Positions 21,776 through 32,894 of a stretch of 64,000 nucleotides of DNA are shown here, piece after piece. A program made the position numbers and the translations under genes. Source of the DNA: Onchidella celtica. Its lineage: Eukaryota; Mollusca; Gastropoda; Systellommatophora; Onchidiidae. The notes under the pieces were generated by a model. The model made no database searches. It saw only the letters and a list, made by a program, of their open reading frames with translations, and was not told where the DNA came from. How positions within the stretch are numbered: position 1 is the stretch's first letter; each line of letters starts with the position of its first letter. The DNA lies in the NCBI GenBank assembly GCA_963931925.1, contig OZ007579.1:31720519-31784518 (forward strand), written 5' to 3'.

Positions 21776-23044
21776 GTACAACAGTAACGCATTCCGCACA
21801 CACGCACATTCCTCACACAATATTACCAGTAAATAAGAACATAACTCACACACACACAAACGCACTGTCAGAACAATCGATCTGGAAAACTCACAGCAGC
21901 ATAATAGTGTCACATCAGAAAACACTATCAAATGTTGTCTAAATTCTGTGTTTTTTCTATTTTGTTTACAATTGTTTTGCGCGGCAAAAGAAGAGATGCA
22001 TTTTCCTTTGAGTAGAATCGAAAAATGTGAACGGAATTTTCGTTTTTTCGTCTCTCTTTATTGTTGGCTGCATATTAACTTCTAAAACGCGTCCCTGGTA
22101 ATTTCATTCCGCGGAGGAAAAGTCACGACACTGGCGGCATATTTATATGCTGAGGGTGCCGTGGACAAAATTAATTTTAAGATGTGATACCTAAAATGTT
22201 TTTAAGGTACAACGCACCCGCCCTCCCCCCCCCCCACACACACACACCAAGGAGAGGGGGGAGGGGGGAGGTAATGGTAGGGCCTTCATTCCCTCTGCTT
22301 CTTCTTTTTCTTCTGATCGCTGACGCCCACTAAAAAAAAAAAAACAAGATACAGAACACTAACAAGAAAGAAGGAAGGAGGAGACAAGAAAGTAATCAAG
22401 AACAACGGGCTATCGGCCTTCGGCTGAGGCCCCCAGGAAATAAATGACCTTCCACCATATCAACTTTATCACATCGTGCTGTGTATTCTGCTAGCAACTG
22501 TGGTGTTGCAGTAAGTTCTAGTAGTCGTAGTATCGAATCCAAATGCTGTTTATTAAGGTGACCTAAACCTAGATATTATATAAAGGGTTTCGTAAAAAAG
22601 AATCAGCAAGATTTATGTTGCCCGTTAAGGCTTGTTGAAATAATTATGGCAGGCTGGCTCCAAGTAGCTAGCAATACTGGAAAGTGCGTGTACACAGATT
22701 ACTTGGAAATATGCTGGAAGTGATAAAACTAATGAACGTGCCTCTTCTGGACACAACAAAACAAAAACAAAGCCAAAAAAAAAAGGTATATAAAGCAGGA
22801 CTGGAACAAAGACAAATTCACTTCCCGCTATCTCAGGTGGTCAGAGTCCCCTTTGGCTAGAGTGATAAATACAGACTTTGCACTTGTTTTAACCTCACCT
22901 TGAGGAGATTAATGATACCACAGCCAGGAAGAATCAACTATCTCTCAGCACAAAAAAAGCTGGCACACTGGACCAAAGATTCTCGAACATACTTGAGTGT
23001 CGACCCGTACTTTGATATGGATAGCATATTATTTTGATTGAACA
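21776..23044. other. Unassigned sequence with poly-C and CA patches
   Basis: It contains a poly-C/CA patch at 22223-22248 and a TATATAAAG string near 22788 with no supporting gene. No repeat partner recognised. Confidence 0.35.
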
Positions 23045-23100
23045 GATAGACTTCATGCGTATCCGAAGAATGCACTGTGCTTGCGGATCCATGAAAGAAT
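23045..23100 (+). repeat. Conserved stem-loop repeat
   Basis: CTTCATGCGTATCCGAAGAA, then a GCACTGTGC-type centre, then TTGCGGATCCATGAAAG matches 39708-39765 almost base for base. ATCCG and CGGAT can pair around the inner hairpin. Class unknown. Confidence 0.6.
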
Positions 23101-23514
23101 TACTTGTCAGGCATGGCCCACATGTCGCGCTTGGTACTTTCGAAAATGGGCCAAAAATAGATGGAAAGGACCTCCGGGTCCTATATCAGTTTTCGGCACA
23201 AGTAGATTCGTCAATCAGTTCTTTTGTCTGGGCAAAAGGATTTTTAACGAATTATGCCTTTTTTTTTTTTTCATTTTTTCTTAGCCAATATAATGGTCTT
23301 TTTACATTTAAGCAAACTTTAAACAGCTTTCTCTCAAAGTGACTTTTTCTACCTTGCCACCATGAAATAGCCATAACTTAGTCAATGTTCAACATTTTTA
23401 CTCGAAATAAAGTGCATTCTTCTCAGGACAGTTTGCACTTTCAAAGTATACCCTTAATTCACTTTTGAAAAAGAAATAGCACTGTGGATTGCTTCCCTGG
23501 AGAGACTCACATTT
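23101..23514. other. Unassigned sequence
   Basis: No signal recognised. Confidence 0.35.
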
Positions 23515-23830
23515 TCTAACGTGGACGCACAGCTCGTCTAATCTAGTCCTTTCTAAAAGAGGCTAATATCTACAACTTATTTAAAAACCTTTATGAATAT
23601 TTACAAAACTCATTTAAGACATAATAATGCAAAACAAGTGTTGAGAATTTTACCAATGTAATATAATTAATAAGGAACTATTTAATTCTCTTTGTGAAAT
23701 CCAGAAGTTCCGGATACCAAACATGAGCAAAGTACCAAAATAATAGACTGTGAAAGGCGCAAAGTGGCCGTTATCGTACTGAAGCGTCGCAAATACCCAA
23801 ACTTAAAGTCAAACTCAAACTCTCAAACAC
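23515..23830 (-). repeat. Family P dispersed repeat, copy 2
   Basis: Aligns with 1150-1480. Its minus strand begins with the family C-like head GAGTTTGAGTTTGACTTTAA and CGATAACGGCCAC, linking the two families. Confidence 0.6.
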
Positions 23831-24326
23831 CCTGCGTGGAATTCTGGGTCCTCCATACTTCCTACGATTACCATCCCCCCCCCCCCCCAAATCACCAAAA
23901 AAAAAAAATCTACATGAAATAGAAAAAACAGTTAAACGTGATCCAAAGACTTTGGGCATATTCATTCAGATTATATTTTATAATTACGAACATTAATTTT
24001 GATCCAATGTCATTCCTTTATGGTTGTTAACTTCGCACCCTAAAAACAGGGACGACGTCTAATCGATCCCTAACCGATTTTTTCCCCCTTTTGATCCCCC
24101 TGGGTTTCAACATCGCCCCCCCCCCCTCTGGAAACCCCTGCACTTGACCTCTTCTTTCACAGGTTACATAGTTTTATCATTGTTGTGCACAGGATGCTTT
24201 ACCGTGAAGCCTGTCTACGGTTCCTATCAACCCATCAAACCTCTTATGTAAATCATCTGGTAAAAAATTCAAGATTGGACCTTTTCTAAACTGGCAAAGA
24301 GATGTGGGTGGCCACACATTTTGTGA
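23831..24326. other. Unassigned sequence with poly-C runs
   Basis: Poly-C runs near 23874-23888 and 24115-24126. Nothing else recognised. Confidence 0.4.
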
Positions 24327-24505
24327 GTGGGTGTAGCGATATCAGGCTTACGGTGAAAGACCAAATTCTACAGAAAAACCTTCCACAAGGGTTAAAACCT
24401 GCTATGGAAATTGATGTTTGCTTACAAAATGAAAGAATATCCATTTTTCTGTATTCAGTTAAAATTATAAACATTTCACCTTTAGCCCGATTTCGACAAA
24501 TCTGC
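24327..24505. mobile_element. Family D MITE, shortened diverged copy
   Basis: The left TIR GTGTAGCGATATCAGGCTTA and the right TIR TTTAGCCCGATTTCGACAAA correspond to the ends of the 230-bp copies at 58858 and 61160. At 179 bp this copy is about 50 bp shorter, through internal loss. Confidence 0.65.
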
Positions 24506-24600
24506 TCATGTTTGTTTGTGTATGTGTGAGTGTGTTACACCTAAAATCAGAGAAATTCTGTAGAATCGCAGAATGGCTTGAAGCAAAGACAAAATAATTA

Positions 24601-24700
24601 TGTCAAAAAGAAAAGTTGTATGTGGCAAAGCCTTGCGTAAGAATTAATACTGAAACTATACAAAGGAAAAGAGAAAACACGCCAAGCTTTCGGTATATGC
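24601..24700. repeat. Family I MITE, left arm only
   Basis: AAAAGTTGTATGTGGCAAAG, CCTTGCGTAAGAATTAATAC and an AGGAAAAGAGAAAAC block match the left arm of family I. No right arm follows. Confidence 0.6.
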
Positions 24701-25045
24701 AATTAGTTCAACTCATAACTTTGTGTTTGAATGAGGCACAGTATCAGGTAAACGCGTTTATCGTGAGAACATTTAATGCCCTTTTATCGCCCGAGGTATC
24801 GATTTGTTTAGTGTGAAGGCGCTAGAGGCACGTGCTGTCTTATCTCGTGTCGGGTCATGAAATACTAGAATTCTGGCTGGTTTGAAAGTGGAAAGTGTGT
24901 TGGGAAGGAGGAGGGGGGGGGGCGTGGAGGGGGGGTGCAATGAGGATGTGAGGGAGAGAGTGGACGCAGGGAAAGAGAGGAGAGGTAGAGGAGAGTGGGT
25001 GGAGGGGAGCCGAAGTGAGATAAACCAAACGCAGGAAGAGAATTT
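24701..25045. other. Unassigned, ending in G-rich purine tract
   Basis: The purine tract at 24890-25000 resembles the stretch at 25665-25790, including GTGTTGGGAAGG and AATGAGGATGTGA-type phrases, so the two are a local duplication. Confidence 0.5.
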
Positions 25046-25100
25046 GAGTTTGAGTTTAACGGTTCCTAAGCACGATAACCACCAATTTCCGCCTTGTAAG
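25046..25100 (+). repeat. Family C head fragment
   Basis: TTTGAGTTTGAGTTTAACGG and CACGATAACCACCA match the start of family C only. Confidence 0.5.
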
Positions 25101-25146
25101 GGCTTGATCAGTTACCATTTTAATAATGAAAATCTGAAGGGAAGAG

Positions 25147-25400
25147 GCCCTTATGAAATAGTTGTATCTAATAATAATAATAATAATAATACATAGTAGT
25201 TATAATTTATATCGTTTCATCCAGTTAACTACTAGGCTCGAAGCGCTTTACCACGTTTATATTATATAATCACCTACACAATACACAGGAATACTCAGGA
25301 GAAAACAAAAAATCGACATTTGGAGTGTAAATATATGACTCTTCAGCAGACGTTTACAGTTCTGAAGAAAAGAAAAAACATGTTTTGTGGAGATCTGGAA
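25147..25400 (+). repeat. Family F repeat with AAT microsatellite
   Basis: (AAT)n at 25170-25192 is followed by ATTTATATCGTTT, CTCGAAGCGCTTTACCACG and a CTCTTCAGCAGACGTTTACA block, the order seen in other family F copies. Confidence 0.6.
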
Positions 25401-26019
25401 TGAATTGTGTAAATAATTATGTTAACAAGTTTTAAATCCACTTGTAGATTTCAGCCTCCCACAGGAGGGGAAAGATGCGCTGCTGGTCTACGTCAGAAAA
25501 TCATTCTTTTGTGGGACCGAAGGTATAGTTCCTCCGTCGGTGAGAGAAATCCACACATTCAGACCCGGTTCACTGACAATGTTTGAGACAGACTTGGGTC
25601 ATATTGGTCAAAATATTATAAAAACCACAGAAAACCTTTGGGGTCGTCATGAAACGTCATGAAATACTGGAATCCTGACTGGTTTGAACGTGAAGAATGT
25701 GTTGGGAAGGGGGGGGGGGGGGGAGGGGGGGGGGGCTCTATGAGGATGTGAAGGAGAGAGTGGACGCAGGAAAAGAGAGGAAAAGGAAAAAGACGTCGAG
25801 TCTCCACATATTGGCAGACGTGCTTCTCTGCTGCCATACAGCTAAGTAGTCGCATTCATTTAATAGCCTATTTAGATTCCATATAATTTCATATTCTATT
25901 TTTTATTGTTCGATTGTTTCATCTGTTCTATTTTCCAATTTTGGTTTTCTATTGTTGTTCTTTTCTTTTTTCCCTTGAGGAAGGCTACTACCGAAATATC
26001 GACATTTTCTGTCTTCTCT
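25401..26019. other. Unassigned, with G-run duplicate
   Basis: A G-rich run near 25708-25735 lies inside a diverged duplicate of 24840-25000. Nothing else recognised. Confidence 0.4.
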
Positions 26020-26118
26020 TTTAGTTTGCTTTTCATTGTATCGTTCGGGTATTATTTCTTACGAGAGACTTTGCTGCTTACGGCTTTTTATTTCTGCCAA
26101 TATTTGACTTTGTCATAA
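26020..26118. repeat. Family I MITE, right arm only
   Basis: TTTCATTGTATCGTTCGGGT, ATTATTTCTTACGAGAGACT and TTTGCTGCTTACGGC match the right arm of family I. Confidence 0.6.
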
Positions 26119-26156
26119 GTATGTCAGACTATCTGAAATTCTGGCTCCTAGATGAA

Positions 26157-26300
26157 GTGAATAATAACAATAACACTAATAACAAAATAAATTTGTATAG
26201 AGCAATTTTCCCGGCAGTCCAAGGCGCTTTACAGGGAGAAAAAACAAAATAATAGTCCATTCTGTTATATAGCTGACAATACAAAAATAATTATGTAGCC
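26157..26300 (+). repeat. Family F repeat
   Basis: AATAATAACAATAACACTAA, TTTGTATAGAGCAATTTTCC and CCAAGGCGCTTTACAGG, as in the other family F copies. Confidence 0.6.
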
Positions 26301-26366
26301 TGGAGCCACATTTTCGGCTTTCAGTTATATGTTCAAACCAAGGACTTGGTTCAAACACAACTACAC

Positions 26367-26525
26367 ACGTTAGAGTTTGAGTTTGTCTGCTTGAGTTTGG
26401 AGACAGCACGTCGACACGATACAATCACAGTGTGCTAGGAAAAAGGAAGACGATAGACAGAATAGAACAGAATGATAGGACAGGAGGAGACACTACCCAC
26501 AAGCGCCCACCAACCTCCCGCGGTC
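26367..26525 (+). repeat. Family C dispersed repeat
   Basis: Contains GTTAGAGTTTGAGTTTGTC, AGCACGTCGACACGATAC, GTGTGCTAGGAAAAAGGAAG, CAGAATGATAGGACAGGAGG and GCGCCCACCAACCTCCCGC. Confidence 0.7.
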
Positions 26526-26537
26526 TGACGCACTCAC

Positions 26538-26539
<2 letters not shown>

Positions 26540-26576
<37 letters not shown>

Positions 26577-26595
26577 CCCCCCACACATACACACT
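26540..26595. repeat. CA microsatellite
   Basis: (CA)n at 26547-26573 followed by a short poly-C. Confidence 0.9.
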
Positions 26596-26670
26596 ATTTA
26601 CTAGACATGGCACAGAAAGTCAATCAACAGTCAAACTACTTTTTAAATAATTGAAGAGCAATTTCCCACA

Positions 26671-26908
26671 ACTGGGGAAGTCAAAGTTTGCACGAGTTAT
26701 GGCTCCTTTCAGATAGTCATTCAAAATTAGCGTAAGACGCGGTGTAAACATTAATTAATTAAAACTTGCTATGTCCCGTCTTTATCTGAATTTTCAAATG
26801 AACACTCTCAAATTGTAACTGACCACTAACAACGTGTCTTACAGTAGACTGAATTTCAATGACTGTCTGAAAAGGGCCGTAGCTCATGCAAAATTTGACT
26901 TACCCAGT
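26671..26908. mobile_element. Family K foldback MITE, 238 bp
   Basis: The left arm reads ACTGGGGAAGTCAAAGTTTG, then CACGAGTTATGGC and TTTCAGATAGTCATTCAAAA. The right arm is its reverse complement, ending TTTGACTTACCCAGT. The arms extend for about 65 bp with few mismatches and include GTAAGACRCG at the inner edge. No target duplication could be defined. Single copy in the window. Confidence 0.75.
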
Positions 26909-26919
26909 ATTAGAAACTG

Positions 26920-27225
26920 CGGATCAGCTGGCACGACAAAGTCACCAACGAATGGCTATGGGAACGAACAGAGCAAGAGCCAGTGGAAATCCAAATCAAA
27001 CGGGGGTGAATTGGATATACACTCCGAAAACCCCAAGCCAGCACCGTTCGCCAGGCCCTCAAATGGAACCCCCGAGGCAAACGAAACCGCGGGCGTCCTA
27101 AGACAACATGGCAAAGATCAACTGCAAACGAAAGAAAAATGCTGGGACTCTCGTAGGGCCAGATTGAGGCCGCAACCCGGGACGGAGCAAAGTATAGGAA
27201 CAGCCTACTCGGGTTTCAAGAGTTT
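26920..27225 (+). mobile_element. LINE fragment: C-terminal end of the reverse-transcriptase ORF
   Basis: In one frame the translation reads RISWHDKVTNEWLWERTEQ, then [37 protein letters not shown] and, at the end, GQIEAATRD. This is the conserved tail of non-LTR retrotransposon ORF2 proteins in which an IGH-type motif is followed by RQAL.W.P.GKR.RGRPK.TW. In-frame stops interrupt it (one just before GYTLRKP, one after the TWQRS block), and the polymerase core upstream is missing. RTE-like or CR1-like group by motif style. It is a dead 5'-truncated copy. Confidence 0.8.
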
Positions 27226-27400
27226 AAAAAGAAGAGGTATTGGAAAAACGCTCTTCAAATGGGTTTCAAACTATTTTTAGTCTGGTGATGGATTCCAGCT
27301 TACTGATGTTCCATGGAAGTTCACTCCAGACACTAGGGCCAAAAACCGAAAGCGAACGACGACCCGAACGTATCCGGATTATAATTTGGCCGCGTGTACT
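27225..27400 (+). repeat. Family F repeat, 3' part
   Basis: GGGTTTCAAACTATTTTTAG, then a GGAAGTTCACTCCAGACAC, GGGCCAAAAACCGAAAGCG series, matches the 3' part seen near 46040-46100 and 53460-53560. Confidence 0.5.
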
Positions 27401-27545
27401 GTTTCAGTTGCAAGAAATCTGACCCACTCTGTCATAGGTGTTTTGCTCATCTCAACCTGGTTCGTGGCCGTTCCCCGGTTACTTCACACCACAGCTTCCG
27501 GTATATCTAGACCGGAAATAGTACTCACGCGTGACTAATCCCTAA

Positions 27546-28239
27546 AGCTACGTTTCCATGCATCCGGCACAGACATCCGTCAATCCGTCAAACCGTCACT
27601 TGCTGGAAAAACGGATTGCCGTATGACGGGCTGTCTGTTTCCATGTTCACCGTTTATACCGCCAGCATCTCTGTTCGTCAACTGGGAGGTGCAATAGATT
27701 TCCCGCCATATTTTCCTTTTTTGGTGGAAGCATGGCGCCAGTGCAATCAAGGGTGGTTCAACAGGGTGTTTTGGTGGAGGAAAAGATGCTTTTGTGTTTA
27801 TTACTTCATCACCAACGGACAAAGAAAACCAAGTCCCGTCGCCCTCCTCAATTTTGGGTACATCCCTTGTGGAGGAAAAGAAGAGATACAACACGGGGTG
27901 TTGCCTCACAATATCAATAAGTTTCTCTATGACACCGGCGTCGTATTTTCCCTTCTTCATGTTGAAAAATGCAAATGGCGGGAGAATATAGCACAGAGTT
28001 TTCTCCGAGAATTATCTCCCATCACCCGGCACGGCAATCCGTTTTTTCTTTGGAACGGAAGAGCAACCGTTCGCCATTGCCGGACATGTTAAACGGGCAG
28101 ATAAACGGGTTAACGGATTGACGGAACGGAACATGGGTACAGTCGTTCTTTTTCCTTACTTGTTCGTTAGTTTGCCGGTTTGCCGGTTTGGCGGATGCGG
28201 TTTGCCGGTCAGCAAAAACGGATGCATGGAAACGGGACT
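27546..28239. mobile_element. PIF/Harbinger-like transposon, 694 bp
   Basis: The 21-bp ends AGCTACGTTTCCATGCATCC and (reverse complement) AGTCCCGTTTCCATGCATCC differ at three positions. TAA directly flanks both ends (27543-27545, 28240-28242), the target preference of PIF/Harbinger. Inside each end lies an exact 16-bp subterminal inverted repeat, AAAAACGGATTGCCGT, near 27607 and 28031, and several GTCAATCCGTC-type motifs likely to be transposase-binding sites. No DDE transposase is present, so it depends on another element for movement. A possible MADF-like segment is on the minus strand. Confidence 0.72.
27580..27960 (-). pseudogene. Possible MADF-like segment inside the Harbinger-like element
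   Basis: A 126-codon open frame contains VIEKLIDIVRQHPVLY near its start and HQKRKIWREI about 70 residues later. MADF domains begin with a similar LI..V...P.LY motif and end with a W..I motif, but the usual spacing is far shorter, so an intron or an insertion would be needed. PIF/Harbinger elements commonly encode a Myb/SANT- or MADF-type DNA-binding partner of the transposase. It could equally be a chance frame. Overlapping plus-strand frames are treated as shadows. Confidence 0.3.
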
Positions 28240-28249
28240 TAAACATACA

Positions 28250-28789
28250 AAGTTTATTGATAAATCAAATTCCCGCGCTGGGGATCAAATAGCCACTAAG
28301 CGCACGTGCATTCACTCGTCGCGAGCTTACGAGCTCCAATAAACAAAAGGGGAGGTTATTTGACAAGGGGTGTAAACAGAGGGGAAATAATCACACTCGC
28401 ATGTGATTCGTGACGGTCAGAGTTGTCCGACGCTGGGCAGTAAATCCGTACGCATATCCTAAGCACGGAGCTCCGTAATCCAAACAGGGGTGGAAACCGT
28501 GAATACAAACAATGTCTTAGTCTGGCCAGACAATTTAGAAGACAGACAAGACAAACTGTGAATGAAGGGAGCGTTGGAAATATCCATGCAAACAAACAGG
28601 AAACGAAGTGAAGTGAGCAGTAGGAAATTTACGTTGGAACTAACATGCAAAAGGTCGGATTTTCCAGTGGTGGGAAGTAACTGAATGACAGGTCACAGAT
28701 TTGGTGCCACGCTCCGCACAAGCACTTGTCATTTATCAGAGTTTGAGAGACCTTCCCCACCACCCCCTTCCCTTCCCCACCACCCGCCA
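28250..28789. other. Unassigned sequence
   Basis: No repeat partner or coding signal recognised. Confidence 0.35.
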
Positions 28790-28925
28790 CCAACCCCCTA
28801 AAAAAAAAAAAAAAACGCCGACGGGCTCTGTACTGTGGCAATGACGTGTCTGCTCTAGTTGTAATTGGGCTGTAATGACACTACGGCAAATTTCTCAAAA
28901 GACATTAAATGAAGTGTACAAATAC
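28790..28925 (-). repeat. Family L dispersed repeat
   Basis: ACTGTGGCAATGACGTGTCT, AATGACACTACGGCAAATTT and a preceding A-run with C-rich leader match 56640-56825. Confidence 0.6.
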
Positions 28926-29022
28926 AAATTCAAAAAACAGGTTTGAAAGGGGCAATGGAACTAAAGAAGGAGGGAAGTACGGCTACATAACTCCATAGCT
29001 ATTTTCCTTGACGGCAAAAGGG

Positions 29023-29243
29023 TCCAGACACTTCGGTATCGTTTCGCTTTCGGTCCGCTTTTGGTAGTTTCGACAAATAACGCCAGTCTTGACGAAAAGC
29101 CAAACGAGATGGAAGGGGAAGCACAATAATGCTTTCAAAGGCGTTGTCAGGGCATTTTGACATCTCGGTTTTCGGCAAGACGAGGCTGCCCCTCATGGCA
29201 AAACTGCAGAAAGCGAAACGAAACCGAAGCTACTGTGTCTGAG
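29023..29243. mobile_element. Foldback element, about 220 bp
   Basis: The left arm CCAGACACTTCGGTATCG, TTTCGCTTTC and the right arm GAAAGCGAAACGAAACCGAA, then TGTGTCTGAG, are inverted relative to each other over about 45 bp with small gaps. No clear target duplication. Confidence 0.6.
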
Positions 29244-29369
29244 CTATAAGGCCCCTGCATAACACATCGGTGTCGATATCGGCAAAGAATATGAACTTAA
29301 GATTTAAATTTAATACTAAGAAACACTTAAAATATGATAAATCTATAGTCGACAACCTGTTTCGTCCTG

Positions 29370-29530
29370 TTTCTCTCTCTCTCTCTCTCTATCTCTTTCT
29401 CTGTCTCTCTCTCTCTGTCTCTCTCTTTCTCTCTCTGTGCCTCTCTCACTGTCACTCTCACAGCCTCTTTCTCTCTTTCACCCTAACTCTTTCCTCTCTT
29501 CCCCCTTCTCTCTCTTTCTCTTTTTTTCTC
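29370..29530. repeat. CT-rich microsatellite
   Basis: (CT)n with interruptions, followed by a C-rich patch up to about 29570. Confidence 0.9.
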
Positions 29531-29570
29531 TATCCCCACCCCCCCCCCTCCCCCGGCCCATCCTGCCCCT

Positions 29571-29997
29571 CTCCCTTTTTCGTGGCCATTTTTTTACTAA
29601 AATAAAATGAAAAAAAAATATCTCATGACGCTTAAGTACCGGTACAGTTCAACCTTCCTAGCCTACGGTTAAGGCAGATTTGACATACCAACTGTCTATA
29701 TGTTCTGCTGTTCTGTACGATGATGTAAATATCAAGCCTGTCCCAGGTGAGGTCTCATCATTCTATGGCCTCTGGGGAAGGTCAGTGCAGGTTGACATCG
29801 GGTAGAGAGAGAGGACTTAATAGTGACCTTGTCAAATGTGGGAATTCGCCAGACGTCTTTGTTGTACAAGGGGCATCAGATGGGCGGTTTGTCTATGGGT
29901 GTGTTTGCTTGTGTGAGCGTATATGAAATGTCTAGGTGTGTTTAGGTTTGCTTGTAAGGACGAATGTGCCAATACGTATTGCGTGTTTAGCTGGATG
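29571..29997. other. Unassigned sequence
   Basis: No signal recognised. Confidence 0.35.
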
Positions 29998-30432
<435 letters not shown>

Positions 30433-30960
30433 AAGACAGACCAGCGAGTAGACAGTGAGACAGCATATAGAAAGGACAAGTGAGAGAGAAAGAGAAAGAC
30501 CCCCAGAGCCAACTCCCACTTCAGCCTACCTTAACTGATGTTGTGCCATGTGGTTAGGACAACATATAGGAGGCCACAATACCACATTCCCATATGGCTC
30601 TCACTTGTCAAGTAAATACGCCCCGATCCCTAAAGTGTGCCCAAACAAACAAAAACAAAAGTGGGTGAAGATAGTCGACATTCATGGCCTCACTGGATCC
30701 AATTGTCGAGAATGAGGAATGTCACTGGTGATCTATTGTGTAGAACACTTGTAGTTGTCCACTGGAAGCCTGTTCTTTTCAAGCACACAGAGGTATTTCC
30801 TCATGCCTTACACACACTTACCTCTCCGCTTATACGCATTTACATCATGTGGAGGGATATAATGAAATTCTGATATAGCATGACAGAAGCTGAAACGGTA
30901 TGGACACGTAATTAGGGCATGTGGCCTCTCCAACACTATCGTCCAGGGAACAGTTCAGGG

Positions 30961-32000
30961 CAGTGGCATGGCATGGGTTGCCAGTAGTGCTGGGCACAGT
31001 TCCGACACCAGTGTCGACTCCTTAGGTACTGAACTTCACCTTGCTACTCTGACACCAGAGTGTGGTACCGGTACCGGTTACCGGTACTATTGCCTATATT
31101 ACAGCGGCTCTTTAGTTTTCCTTTTCATTACCACTGCATAACTATATTCAGTGTAAACACTGCATTTAAAAAGATTGTAAATATCATTAACAATTATTTC
31201 TGAATTCCCCCGATACTGCAGTATCATGCCGTGTTCCGCAATCGACAGGAGACAGCCAGCGCAAGTTAGACTGTTAACCTTTACATCATGCAAATTCTTA
31301 GGGTCAGTGCCAGAGTAGGGGTCTTGGAATCGACACGAGTGTTGGAGTCGTGACGTCATTTGTCGGGTCGTCAGAGGGGTCAGAGTGGACACCAGTGTCG
31401 AGATCTATCAGCAAGGACCTGTGACGTCATTGGATTCGGTGTCGGTGGCTACTCCGACGAGATGTTAGGGTGTCGGAGCCCGGGGTCGCCGACACTGAAA
31501 AAGTGCTGATGCTGCCCAGCTCTATTTGCCAGACCTGGCCCAAGGCAAGTATTGCGCCCCGTGACCCGTGGATCGCTAGCACTCCCTGGGCCACTTCCAC
31601 CAGCCACTGTTGAAACTCTAACCCATCTCGTTTCCGTAAGTTTTACAACATTACATTACTACAGTACGCTATCTTGAAATCGGAAATCACGCTATTAACA
31701 AACCTTGTATAATTCACCGATTAGGTCTACATGAGGACAATATGGCTATAATCAGCGAGAAAAAATATGTTAGAATATTAATAAATTTAATATGTGGCAT
31801 AATGTATTTGCCCCGTCATATTGAAAAAATGTAAAATCTTCGAACATTGGGAGATTTTCTGTGTGTGTGTGGGTGGGTGGGAGGGGGGGGGTGCGCTATT
31901 TATTATTTATTCTTTCTATTTTTTTTTTTTAATTTTGCGCCCAAACGACTTCCGCTCTCGGGGCAACCGCCCTTGTGGCCCCGCCCACGGTACGCCACTA
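30961..32000. mobile_element. hAT-like element carrying a second hAT insertion
   Basis: Ends CAGTGGCATGGCATGGG and (reverse complement) TAGTGGCGTACCGTGGG match at 12 of 17 positions. Flanks GTTCAGGG (30953-30960) and CTTCAGGG (32001-32008) agree at seven of eight positions. Removing the internal element and one duplicated octamer leaves about 490 bp, which aligns with the 298-bp relative at 17096 through AGTATTGCGCC, TTGGGAGATTTTCT and GGGGCAACCGCCC. No transposase frame. Confidence 0.65.
30985..31524. mobile_element. hAT-like non-autonomous element, 540 bp, nested
   Basis: Ends TAGTGCTGGGCA and TGCCCAGCTCTA are inverted with one mismatch, a familiar hAT terminus. Target octamers GTTGCCAG (30977-30984) and TTTGCCAG (31525-31532) agree at seven of eight positions. 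The relative at 17096 has the uninterrupted site. The interior is rich in GTGTCGGA and CCAGTGTCGA motifs, a nested GGTACCGGTACCGGTTACCG palindrome near 31061 and two TGACGTCA sites. Confidence 0.78.
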
Positions 32001-32009
32001 CTTCAGGGG

Positions 32010-32330
32010 ACGAGGAGAAAGACAGTATATACGATGTAGGGGGTGAACGGACGATGTCAGCGAGAACACTAGAAGGAACTTTGCCCAAATCAGGGACGAG
32101 TACCTACTGCGACAGATACAGGCTTGTGGCGCGGTGTTCCACACAGCAGTGCTCCTGCGGCCCTGAAGGGTTTTGGGAGCTACGACCCCTGGAGGTATGT
32201 TCATGTTCCCAATTATATATTATTTTTCTCCCAACTTTCCTCAAGCATTGTTGTTTTGTGTGATGACTGCACTACACGTATATTGCTGTAGCATTGTAGG
32301 TGATTGATCAGTAATGTGACTCTTTCTTCA
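32010..32330. other. Unassigned sequence
   Basis: No signal recognised. Confidence 0.35.
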
Positions 32331-32720
<390 letters not shown>

Positions 32721-32894
32721 CTTTCCATTTATTTGGCTTTCGAGCTTTCTCTACATGTGTACACGTGATGTCGTGTCCTGAGTTCTTCTTGATAATAGGG
32801 AAGACTTGCCATATGGCGCATACCGAACTCATAAATAATTCAATGTGGAACAGAGCAAAATCTGCCTGCCTTGTGTCACATGTTATTATCTTAA

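Noticed and set aside
27616-28092. 158-codon plus-strand frame in the Harbinger-like element
   Set aside because: No recognisable domain, and it overlaps the opposite-strand frame that has the better MADF-like motif.
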